Of a stretch of DNA of 64,000 nucleotides, positions 45,814 to 56,673 are shown in pieces. This DNA comes from Bactericera cockerelli (lineage: Eukaryota > Arthropoda > Insecta > Hemiptera > Triozidae), in assembly GCA_024516035.1 (NCBI GenBank), contig CM044961.1, forward strand, positions 13,576,439 to 13,640,438, given 5' to 3'. Every line of letters begins with the position of its first letter. Positions within the stretch are counted from its first letter, which is position 1. The notes beneath the pieces were generated by a model. The model was given only the letters and a program-made list of their open reading frames with translations, made no database searches and was not told the DNA's origin. Made by a program: the position numbers and the translations under genes.

Positions 45814-46050
45814 TTGGCAACAACCTAAATGGCACGTTGAACACACCAGTTCTCGTCAGATTACTGCAGTTAAGCAACGTCCAGCGAGGTTAGGACTTGA
45901 ATGCTGGCCAAATGGCCACTCTAAAATCTAATTCAAATGCTACCTATTCCCTGCCCAACCCAAACTGAGTGAGGTTAATGCAGTGATTGCAGAACCTAGA
46001 TGTTAAAGCGACGTTGGAAAGAAAAACTTGTTGTAACCAAAGGATGTCAT
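45814..46050 (+). mobile_element. 5S rRNA-derived SINE
   Basis: The first 95 bp follow 5S rRNA closely: GGCAACAACC, then CAGTTCTCGTCAGATTACTG, AGTTAAGCAACGTCCAGCGA and GGTTAGGACTTGAATGCTGG. These cover the internal promoter boxes of 5S genes. A body with CTGAGTGAGGTTAATGCAGT follows, so it is a SINE3-type element and not a real 5S gene. Confidence 0.82.
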
Positions 46051-46688
46051 TCTCTGATGAGCGAGTGGGCTTACACCTACACAAATATCATGAAAAGTAA
46101 TAATTAGACATTTCGAATGTACCTACTTTTTTTTCTTTTCTTATTATATCAGCCGTTTTTTGAACTCACGATCTTTTGGATGATTCTCACGTTATGTGTT
46201 AAAACTTTGAGTGTGTAAAATCTCTATGTGGAAATTTAAAATTTTAATTTTGAAATAGTATAAATATGTTTTATTATACCTTATAATATATCCAAATGTT
46301 GATCTAGAAATTAAGAAAGATAGTTATTGATAATGTTTCTTAAAAAAAAGGCAATTCATGTGCGAAATAATAATAAATAACAAAAATAATATAATTATCC
46401 TGCTCTAATTAGCTAATTAAAATTCTCAAAATATCCTGCGACCTGCACGCTGAACTCTCAAATTTCATCTTCCGTTAGAAATTCCGTTCTCTTTACAATG
46501 AAAGGAAAAAAAGAGCATTATTTTGGTGATTTGAAATATTGAAAAAAAAAGTACGTATCATTATTAAAATTCATTATAAAGAAAGAGGTCATTCAGTAAA
46601 GTAACATATATCAGCTTTTTATACCTAGCTCAATTCACGATACAGTCTTCTTGATTTTCCTAGAAAAATACCTAATACTACAGCCTTA

Positions 46689-47643
46689 GAGCCCGTTCAC
46701 ACCGACTAAAAACAGTTTTTTTACTGGGACAGTAATTTTACTGGTCCAGTATTTTTACTGAGTGGCGCATACATTTAAATGAGAGCGTTCACATCGGCAA
46801 CGTTTTACTGTTAACAGTAAAAAAACTGGATCGACAGATTTTTACATCAGATTTTACCACTAGAAACGGAAACAGTAGAAAAACTGGCCCAGTAAAAAAA
46901 CTGTTTCTACATCCAGTCGCTTGTACAATCAAATGGAGATGTTCACACTGCAGTCGGCACAGTTTTTATTGTTTCTGAAACCTTCGTCTACATAACTACC
47001 TAATTATAATATCGTATTTTTCGAATGAAAATTAATTCGTGTCTTTTTATTTGTAATTAAAATAAATACAGATTTTTGTGTTTTTTTTCAAAAGTGTTGA
47101 GAACAATTATTTATTTACTATCGTATTTTTACCTTCTATTACCTATATAGGTATAGAAGGTATTGGTTTCGGTCCATTTTTCGAAAATTGAGCTGATAAC
47201 ATTTCTGGACGAATTAGAAGCTCCTTCTGTCTGTAATTTGTGTCCTTTTTTCGTATGTCAGATTGTACTCGTACTAACAACTCATCAAAGGAAGCGGCGG
47301 ACATTCGAAAATAATTGAAAAACTTCACATGGTCCCTTCTTAATTCACACATTAAATTTAGAAATGCTCCTTTTTGATACCTTTGTGCCACTATGGGATG
47401 ATTCCACCATCTTCTCTTATTCCTTCGTTGTCGTTGCCGGTACCAGTACAAAAGCATTAATGTATTCACATCCATCACGTTCAAAGGCTTTATCACGAAT
47501 GAACATAAAGAAAAGCATGGAAAAGTAGGACCAGTAAAAATACTGTTTGTAGCCTGTGTGAACGCACTCTGAGAAACAGTTTTTTTACTGGACACAGTAA
47601 AAAAACTGTTCCAGTAAAAACTGTTTTGGTGTGAACGGGCTCT
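46689..47643 (-). mobile_element. 955-bp PIF/Harbinger-type element, decayed
   Basis: Terminal inverted repeats GAGCCCGTTCACACC and its complement, with a 3-bp TTA target duplication (46686-46688, 47644-47646). Subterminal copies of AAACAGTTTTTTTACTG crowd both ends. It keeps part of a transposase frame. Confidence 0.9.
47143..47559 (-). pseudogene. Harbinger transposase N-terminal remnant
   Basis: The frame contains RRNKRRWWNHPIVAQR, GAFLNLMCELRRDHVKFFNY and FRMSAASFDELLVRV, typical of the N-terminal part of Harbinger transposases. The DDE catalytic part is absent. It is likely a non-autonomous deletion derivative. Confidence 0.8.
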
Positions 47644-47769
47644 TACAGCTAAAATGAGTGAACTCGGGTCTACTTCGTAAGGGAGGCACTGCCGTAAATC
47701 CGTCGGGATATGCCTGCCGCTGAAATTCGAATTTTTTCTTGATTGCGTACTTATATTGCCAGAGAAATT

Positions 47770-48120
47770 GTCTCCGTGGCGTAATGGTTGTGACTACTGC
47801 CCGTAGTCCAGAGATCCTGAGTTCGATCCCCGGTCGGAGCAGATTTTTCACACAGAAAATTCTGTTCCCTCCGTACATGTGAGGCTGGCATTTCCGGTCC
47901 TACCCAGGCTGGGTGAGGTTAATGTGGGTAGCTGGTACGATTTCCAGCAAATGGAGGGTAAAACCCCCGTCCTAATCCAAGACGTTAAATCAAATAGAAT
48001 TGTATGCGTTAGGAAAGGCATCCAGCCGTAAATGTGCCAAAAACCAACCAACTTCAACCATGAGGTTGAACAACGTCGACCCTGCTCAAATGGGATAAGA
48101 CAGAGTAAAAGAAGAGGAAG
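47770..48120 (+). mobile_element. tRNA-headed SINE with core, family E
   Basis: The head CTCCGTGGCGTAATGGTTGT and B box GAGTTCGATCCCC are followed by the core GGCTGGGTGAGGTTAATGTG. Confidence 0.78.
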
Positions 48121-48839
48121 ATTGCCAGAGAAATTGTCATTCCAAATTTCAAATCTTATACACATTTAAGATATAGGTATGCACTTAGAACTATAGACAA
48201 TATACTTAATATCCATTTATGCATGTAGCAGTAACATTGTACTACACACCTACAGAGGTATCTCCCGTTTGTTCGTAATGACTAACACCCCAGATACTTC
48301 TGCTAATCTACCTAATAGATTCCTGCCAATGTGAGAAATGTCATTAAAGTTTGCACCAAGTGTAACGTCAGACGTCTTGCTAGTCATTAGCCTACGTCTC
48401 CTGGCGTGTTTTCTTTTTTAATAGCTCGGGTACACTTTCTACTACCTATTATCAGTGGGATTACTGTCACCATCAATATTACCATCATCCTGATTTCTTA
48501 AGACCCACCTGTCAACAGAGCCTATGGGTCCTAGGTCTCATGAACCATTAGAGAAGGAGTTGACAATGGAATTTGATTTGATAATGTAGTTTTCAATTGA
48601 TATTCTAATTGGATGTAAAGGTATTGAAGTCAGTGTCTAATAATACTTTTGTACAGATTTTTTACTTAATCAAATCATTTTCTTTCGATAGTCATGATCC
48701 GTAGGCATTGTCAATGTAATAACTATGTAAATAATATGAATGTCTGTTCTGACCGAAGGTAATATCAGATACGAATATGTAGTTCTTAAATATTATTTTG
48801 ACATTTTCATGTCTTTGCTCTGGCACATAACCAAAATTG

Positions 48840-49010
48840 TGTGACGAAATTATGTAACGATATTATGTAACGATATTATGTAACGAAATATTGAATTGTA
48901 AAGGGAGAGAAGAGGGAAAGTGTGTGTCATGCGCACAATGGCGAAGTATTGAATTGTAGAGGGAGAGAAGAGAGAAGGTATGTGTCATGCGCACAATACG
49001 AAATTTGGTC
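48840..49010 (+). repeat. Short direct repeats
   Basis: ATTATGTAACGAT occurs three times, then a 75-bp unit with GAGGGAGAGAAGAG-like and TGTGTCATGCGCACAATG segments occurs twice. Confidence 0.7.
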
Positions 49011-49124
49011 AGTTGGGTTTTGGACCTTGAATAGTAAAGATGAAAATGTCCCAATGATTGCAGACTCGTATGCAAGCGTTTTTTTAAACAAAAATTTAAC
49101 ATCGCTTTCAACTGCATGGTCATA

Positions 49125-49215
49125 TCAATAGTCACCGTGGCAGAGTGAGTTAGCGCGCTAGGCATTGTACGCATGGTGACCTGGGTTCGATTCCCAGCGG
49201 GGCAGGAATTTTAAA
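49125..49215 (+). mobile_element. tRNA-like SINE head
   Basis: GGCAGAGTGAGTTAGCGCGC and GGGTTCGATTCCCAGCGGGG resemble an intact tRNA, but the flanks and sister copies suggest a SINE head. Confidence 0.5.
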
Positions 49216-50074
49216 GAGAGTCTTACAACATATTTGTCATTTATTTTTGAACAACTCCATCTACTGGTTACATCTGCGAATGTCTTAATAAATAAGTCCT
49301 AAAAGTCAAACACCTCGGCCGAGGTGTGAAGAACGCCTATACAAAGAAAGAGACAGCCCGGCAGAGTGTAAGGTTACGGAAAACATAGTTCCCATGCATT
49401 TCATGTACTTTCAGCCAGCGAAAAGTGCAACATGAATTTCAAATATTGCGATTTTTATTACAGAAATGGACTCTACGTTGAAAAATAAATTGATTTGACT
49501 TTTTGTTTGACTTCCTAGGCCAACGGGAACCCTGTTTTCGAGACCCCCCAACAATCGTGAAAGACATGAAAAGATTCATAATTTTTTTTTTTTTTTTTTT
49601 TTTTTTCTGTTTTTTTTTTCATACGGATCCTTTGAGACCCGACTTCGTGTCCTTAACTTGGCACTGAAGATTAAGTGAGGTGTCTAAAGTGATCAAGATA
49701 TAATGGAGATGAGCCTGGACCAAAAAAAAAGTCTAAATTATAAGCGGGCGGCCCATTTGGGCGGCCTCGGATTATGGGAGCCCAAATCGGGAATTGAAGG
49801 ATAATACTAATCTTAAGTGGTATCAAATGAAAGATCTTGATGAGCAGATACCAAATTTATGGATTTTATTCCTTCATCCGGTCCACTGGGTGGCACCTGG
49901 TGGCCTTTTCATTTTCTTTGGCGGGTAGGTACCTTCGAATCCTTAGCTTAGTGCTCAGATCTTGGCCAGTATGTATTTTCGAGATGACCTCGCTATCTCA
50001 CTGCAAAATTTTAATGTTTAAGTTTCCAAGTATTAATTTAGTTAGTTCATTTTCCGTCCGTTTCTTTAGAAAAC

Positions 50075-51240
50075 AACTTTGTCTATTGGTAGCATGCTCG
50101 ACCTGCCACCCAGTCAGCATGGGTTCGAATCCTGGTGGGGACGAAATTTTTTAGCTCTATATTTTCAATTTGGGCTTAACGTTGTTTTGTTTTACCAATC
50201 AATCTTTATACAGGGTGAGCATAAAGTCTCACCCCAGCCCCCGTATCTCGAGAATGGCTGAAAATACAAGGAAACGCAAAAACTCGTATTCCTTACTTTT
50301 TAGGGGGATTAATTTTTATCCAAAAAATTTTTGCCTACACGGCCCCAGTCAGGCTGGGCATGGACCAACTTTAAAATCTTAAAGAGAATGGTATGTCTTG
50401 TGGCATATTGTTTTAAAGGTCTCATAAAGAGAAGCTTATTACAACAAATTTCAGTGAGCTAAGACTTACCGTTCTCGAGATACAGGGTCGAACGTCCTGC
50501 GTAATATCCAAATATTATGACCTATAACTCGATAATCGTAAATTATAGAAAAATGAAATTTGTTGATAATAACTCCTTATAACAAGCCCTGTCGAAAAAG
50601 GTATAACTTGACATACTCTGTTGATATTAGTTTCTGGTCGGTTTCGTCGGCCCGCCGGACGAACAGTCCGAAAATTTTTAACAAAAAAACAAATCAAGTT
50701 TTAATTTTTTCGAAAGTTCTTGCCATAAGGAGTTACTATCAACAAATTTAATATTTCTGGAATTTACGGTCAACGAGTTATAGGTCAAAATATGTGGATA
50801 TTACGCAGGACGTCCGACCCTGTATCTCGAGAACGGTAAGTCTTAGATCACTGAAATTTGTTGTAATAAACTTCTCTTTATGAGACCTTTAAAACAATAT
50901 GCCATAAGACATACCATTCTATTTAAGATTTTAAAGTTGGTCCATGCCCAGCCTGACTGGGGCCGTGTAGGCAAAAAATTTTTGGATGAAAATTAATCCC
51001 CCTAAAAAGTAAGGAATACGGGTTTTTGCGTTTCGTTGTATTTTCAGCCATTCTCGAGATACGGGGGGTGGGGTGAGACTTTATGCTCACCCTGTATTTG
51101 ATCTTCATGACGACCCCATTACCCTCGCGAGGAAAATTTTAGTAGTTGCCGAATTGGCCAATGACCTGTGGCGGCATTACGAGATTGATTTTGGACATGG
51201 TTGGATGGAGATAAAATATGATGAATTAGCTCTCATAATG
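50075..51240 (+). mobile_element. SINE family F interrupted by a foldback element
   Basis: The head at 50085-50145 (GGGTTCGAATCCTGGTGGGG) and the body end at 51160-51240 (TGTGGCGGCATTACGAGAT) match the uninterrupted SINE at 62775-62990. The foldback at 50213-51094 sits between. Confidence 0.75.
50213..51094. mobile_element. 882-bp foldback element, copy 2
   Basis: Near-perfect arms: CAGGGTGAGCATAAAGTCTC at the left and its complement at the right, flanked by TA. Arms of about 390 bp with a short centre near 50630-50690. TA target and CAGGG ends suggest a Tc1/mariner-mobilised element. Confidence 0.88.
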
Positions 51241-51261
51241 TCGATGCTACTCACTAAAAGT

Positions 51262-51440
51262 TGTGACAATGTAGTGACTTTGGCCAAGTGGGTAGCATAC
51301 TATGCTTGCACGCACGATGACTTGGGTTCGATCCCCTTCAGGGAAGTTTTTTTTCTCTGTCCATTATGTCCGGGGTACACTCATACCTCGTGAGGTATTG
51401 ATAAGGGACGTCACCACCGAGTTTTCTCCCGCTCATGGTT
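51262..51440 (+). mobile_element. SINE family F relative
   Basis: TGGCCAAGTGGGTAGCATAC and GGGTTCGATCCCC followed by a CTCGTGAGG body motif. Confidence 0.6.
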
Positions 51441-51544
51441 TTATCAACACCAAATTGTCTCCCGTCGCGTCGCTTGCATTTTTACCTGATTTTATACTTA
51501 CACAGTTTAGGTCTAACATAAAAATTATAATCGAAACACCTAGG

Positions 51545-51770
51545 AATCATTGATATATACCTGAGGCATGGCCTTCTATGTATTTTTCCTAACCCTATCA
51601 TAAACCCAAGGCATGGCCTTCTATATATTTACCTAACCCTACTATAAACCCGAGGCATTGCCTTCTATGTATTATCCCTAACCCTACTATATTCCTGAGG
51701 CATGGCCTTCTATGTATTTTACCTAACTCTAGTATACACTGAAGGCATTGCCTTTCATTAGTTAGAGATT
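51545..51770 (+). repeat. 57-bp minisatellite, five units
   Basis: Each unit has GAGGCATGGCCTTCTATGTA or a close variant and CCTAACCCTACTATA. Confidence 0.88.
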
Positions 51771-52318
51771 TTAAAGATTTCCTTATAAAAGATCGATTCT
51801 TATATAAAAATGATAATTTTATAGTTTTCAATTTCTTAAATACCTAATGTAAAAAAGCATGGTCTCATTTAAGGGAGAGATACTCGTGGTGACCCCTGCA
51901 ATAAGCCGGAGAGAATTCGGGTAAGAAAAGGTCAACGGGAGAGAACTCATTACCTCACCTTGATAAGGTGATTACAAATTAATTTCTTTGGCATTTATAA
52001 ATCCAGGTGTTTTAGTGTCCCTCATAGGAGGCTCTGAGGTCTATTTAGCATTGAAAGATAAACCTAATCATGTAGAGTATAGAATCAAAAGGTCTTGCAT
52101 TGCAAATTTATATATTATTTAGTCACTTTGGGGACTCAGGGGGCCAAATCTGTGATCTAAATACATATTGACCTTAAAAAATTAAATACCTACTGCTAAA
52201 ACTATATCTTAAAAAAAGACAACTTGGTACATTCACATTTTCCCAGCTTATTTACTTTTGTTATTCATAATGTTTCAGTAGTGTATGAACCTCCTATATT
52301 TTCGTACAAAAAGAACTG

Positions 52319-53049
52319 ATATCCCCCCAAAAACACTACTTTGTAGTTAGAAAAAGAAGAACGCCTCACTCAAAAGAATGATTATAATTAGCTAAAAATA
52401 AATGATATCAAATTGAGGTTATGCCATAGGCAATAACCCCGCCCTTTAGTTAGGACATATGTATATATTTTATTTATTTTTTTCTTGTGTTATATTATTA
52501 TTATTATTGTCATTTTTATATTTACTTTTTTCCCATTATTTGTCTGAATTTGTCTGTATGTTCTACTAATAAAGTGTTTCTAAATAAATAAAAAAAAATA
52601 AACACCTTACCCCTTCTCTTTCTATATCTCTGCACTCCTCTCTGAATTTATTCCTCTTATGTTCATCTTTCTTTATCCTTTCTAGGGGTCATCCCAAACT
52701 TGATTTCTCTTTAAATTTACTTGTTGCACGGCAATAAAAAATGGCGGTCGTGGTGTAATTTTCTCGATTCAAATCAAATAAGTTCAGAAAAATCATACTC
52801 CGACCGCCATTTTTTATTGCCGTGCAACAAGTAAATTTAAAGAGAAATCAAGTTTGGGATGACCCCTAGAAAGGATAAAGAAAGATGAACATAAGAGGAA
52901 TAAATTCAGAGAGGAGTGCAGAGATATAGAAAGAGAAGGGGTAAGGTGTTCTCAATTTGATATCATTTATTTTTAGCTAATTATAATCATTCTTTTGAGT
53001 GAGGCGTTCTTCTTTTTCTAACCACAAAGTGGTGTTTTTGGGGGGATAT
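52319..53049. repeat. Long near-perfect hairpin with an insertion in one arm
   Basis: Arms 52319-52750 and 52801-53049 pair almost perfectly around a 50-nt loop. The left arm is interrupted at 52418-52600 by a non-LTR tail; without it both arms are about 249 bp. The innermost stem is ATGGCGGTCG / CGACCGCCAT. Confidence 0.92.
52418..52600 (+). mobile_element. Non-LTR tail inserted in the hairpin arm
   Basis: GCCATAGGCAATAACCCCGC to an A-rich end. The complementary arm lacks it, so its borders are exact. Confidence 0.8.
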
Positions 53050-53578
53050 ATTATTAATCAAAATAGTTCTTCTGAAAGATATAAAAGCCTGCATTTGCAT
53101 GGCCAAATTCTACCCAAAAAATTCGAACTTTCTTATGAGCAAATCTAGGTTTTACTTGTTTCAACAGAGTTTGAAATATTCTGAAGTACTAGTATAGGTA
53201 GATAGAGTTGGTTAGTTAAGTATCCATTAGTTTATATTTAAAAAAATAATATAATAATATTAACGAGGTCATCTCCTCTGACAGTTTAGATAACTCGTAT
53301 GATTTATCAGAAAAACTATTGAGTTATAGGAAACTGTTTTCACTTTTCAAGAAAATACTCCACCTCAAAAAAGAAAATCATATAGATTGTGTTAGTCACA
53401 TATTGGATTTCACTCGATTAATACCTAAGCTCTATAGATTTTTGCGGGAGTAAGAAGCAACATTTGAGAAGTACATACATGGTAAAAAGATACATAATAT
53501 ATTTCAAAACTACGTACGGAATAAAATCGAGAAGACACTTAGGTAACTACCTACTTTTCTTGTCGAATAGTGAAAAAA

Positions 53579-56500
53579 ATGTGTCGAAGTTATCAAAAAG
53601 TTTTATTAAAAAAATATCCTATATTATTTTTGGTGATTATTAATGTATTTGAGAACACTCTAACAAGTTCAACTGAAGAAAAAAACGCTACACAAAAAGT
53701 GAGTTTCATAATTGACAAGAACATAAAAGATTCTTGGCCCAAACAAGACCTACTATCTTTTGAAACTGCTTCCAGAACAAAGGAAAGTAGCCAGAGAAAC
53801 TTTTTGAAAACCTTGGAAAATTCTATGATAACCCCCACAGAAGCCAATGTCAGCGCAATATTTTATCCCATTACCCCTAAAAACATTCAAATGGATCACC
53901 GTCAACCAGCGAGAATTGATGAAATCCAAAGTCAAAATGAAGGCATTGTCAAAATGAAGGTATTCAGCGCAGAAAAAGGCAATATCGAAGGAACCACAAG
54001 GAAAAAGGATAATAACTTTGAAAACCTTGATAGACTTAGGACAGTTATTACTTCATCTAACAATCGTTTTGCCATTGGAACGAATCCACCTTATCAAGAT
54101 ATTAACCGAAAACTTGTAAAAAACATTGATGCCAACAGCTTTATAAGAAAGCGGACCAATAACGATATAAAGTTAGATGTGAACAAAAACAGCCAAAGCC
54201 AGACCAGAAGCAATCATATCACAAGTGGACAGACCAAAAATTTGGTGGATATAGAAAATGAACTAGAGACTATCAAGAGACCGGAATTACTCCAGGATAC
54301 ATTTCTGACCTGTGGAACTAACTACTCGTTGGATTTAACGTTTAATAATGTTGAGACATGGGAATTGGAGTGTACACTGGTATTGTCACGGAGAGTGCAA
54401 AGTAAGTATTTACAGCCAATTTACAAGGTTTTTTCATTTATAGTTCTTATGGAGGGTAAAACCCCGTCCTAAATTATTCATAACATAATGTTGAAGAGGA
54501 CAGAACGTTCAGAAAGATTATGTTCATAGTGTAGACGAGGATCAATATCGTTTAGAAGTAGACGATTCGGCCTCTCTTAGGCTGGGTGAAGTCAATCATT
54601 GTGAGGTTAAACTGCTAGGAAAAAGGGACTAGTCCTGAGCCAACAGTATAAATAAAGTATTTGTAATTTTATTGTAATAGTTACCATGTGATAACGTGGT
54701 ACGTGACGGGAAACGCACCATTTTCAACCTAACCTAATTTAGGTTTTTTTAAATAAAAATTAATCGATTATATGCCCATGACTGAACTGAACTATCGAAA
54801 CTTTCGAACAAGTGCAAGATCGAGTGTAGGTACAGCAAGATGTAACACATTCCGCCGATAGGGCATCCAAGTACTATGGTTTCTGATTGTAAAATTTTCT
54901 TTTGGTATTGATTACTTTGAATTGTTAAATGTAATTAATAAGTTATTTTTACATCTCCATGGTGTACCTTTAATATTAAGCAGATCTACTATCAAGCAGG
55001 CATACCTGATTAATTGCTAAAAATAACAAAGTTTTCCAAAGTTGGGTATTTATAAGATGAATCTACTAAAAAATAAAATAAACCTCGAAACAGGACAGAC
55101 AGTAATTAGCATACATACCTAATTACTAATTACCCACTAAAGCAGTATTGGAATTTAGATTGGTAATTTTAATACAATTTTACTTCAGAGAATATCAAGT
55201 CTAATACCTATTAGATATCGGAAGTATTGTGTTCAAAGTTGGTAGTAGTTTTTTTTCGGACATTTATTTGTCAATTTTCAAAAGAATGTTATTTTTAATC
55301 GTTCTGAATGTTTTTTCTTTCAGTTAGAGTTTCATTCGAAGGCTTGAAAGAGAATAAATTTGTTCTGGAGTTTTCTGCGTCGAAAGACCACTACAGGAGT
55401 AACAGAGATGGTTAGTATTGAAAAAGCCTTAAGGCGCAATTTTACCGAGGGATTAGTAAGTAGTACTCTAAATTGAAGCATGCTTCAAAAGCATTTCAAG
55501 CGAAATAATCATGGGCAATTTTGTGCACTTGTTACAATATGGTTTACCGTAGTTTTGTACAACATACTTGAGGAGATTTTCTTTGGGCAATTGAAAAGGG
55601 CTAGTGGAAATCCCGCCTTTTTTAACGTTTGGCACAAATTTAATAATACTTCCAAACAACAGATTCTTTGTTTTGGAGCTAGGAGGAAAGAAAGGGAAGG
55701 TTTGGAGCAACACTATAAAGAGAATCTGAAAATCCAATTCAAATACTCCACATTGCTCAACAATTAGTCGTTGATCTTTGCTGAGTATTTATAAGTGTCT
55801 GTCTTTCTGTTATGCATTAAAAAAATTAACATAAAATATGATTCAGTGAAACTTTGTAGATGAGTCTAGGCATTATTGTGAAATTTTGGGATCTTTCGTT
55901 TTTTGGTGGAGCCCAAAAACACATTTTCGATTTTATTTTTATTTTCGTGAAGTCATAATTGCTTTTCAAGACGCTCCAGATAGGTACTTCTGTTCTTTCT
56001 AGAAGAATATAATTATTTACTAATAAAAACTATCTACTCATTGACTTTTTGTTCCACAGAGGAGAATATGACTCCCGTTTGTATCCCATGCAGGCAATGC
56101 CAGTCGGTCTGTATTCACTTTGCCAACTCGTACATTAGACAGCCCAAATATGTCTCCCTTCACCCGTACCTCATTTTAGGGGACGACGAAAAGAAAAGGT
56201 TCGAACTTGGTTCTCTTGACCTAATTTTGGACTCAAAACACGAATATGGCTACAAACAATCACACTCCAGTCATGACACGAAGCACCCTGATAGTTCAGA
56301 CGTACAAGATTTCACCCAGGCAGTACAATCGGTAAAGCACGATCATCAGCCGATTACCCACGGTTGGAATTCAAATGGTTACCATGGCAATATGGAAAAC
56401 AGTGGTTATCATGGAAATCACGCTCATAGTTACCATAGCAACGTAAACAATGATCATGGTCACCATGGAAACAAAGCACATTACCATCCTGATTACCATG

Positions 56501-56673
56501 GAAACTATCATGATAGTTTACATAGCAATATTGTGAACCAGAATCCTGAATATTATGACGCTTCTTCGTATGATAACACTGGTTACAGCCATCCTGGCGA
56601 ATCCTTTGATCGGAGCAGTATTAAAGCCGAAAATGGGGGCTGGAATCCAATCAGCAATTACTATCCACATTAG
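53579..56673 (+). CDS. Unrecognised secreted protein with His/Asn/Tyr-rich tail
   Basis: Exons 53579-54401, 55324-55410 and 56060-56673 give 507 aa with matching phases (donors GTAAGT and GTTAGT). The start is ATG 53579 (MCRSYQKVLL), followed by a hydrophobic PILFLVIINVF run that looks like a signal peptide. Residues 25-230 are polar and low in cysteine. A compact region follows (LTCGTNYSLDLTFNNVETWE, ELECTLVLSRRVQ, VCIPCRQCQSVCIHF) with several cysteines, perhaps a disulfide-bonded domain. The last 120 residues repeat YHGN/YHSN/HHGN motifs and could bind metal ions. I do not recognise the family. The weak GTTAGT donor makes exon 2 the least certain part. Confidence 0.72.
54402..55323 (+). 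other. Intron of the secreted-protein gene
   Basis: Contains a decayed SINE fragment with GGCTGGGTGAAGTCAAT (about 54578-54660). Nothing else seen. Confidence 0.5.

Noticed and set aside
45814..45910. Functional 5S rRNA gene
   Set aside because: Many substitutions, no 3' end or T-run terminator, and fusion to a SINE body.
47772..47842. tRNA gene
   Set aside because: Same reason: a SINE body with the shared core follows directly.
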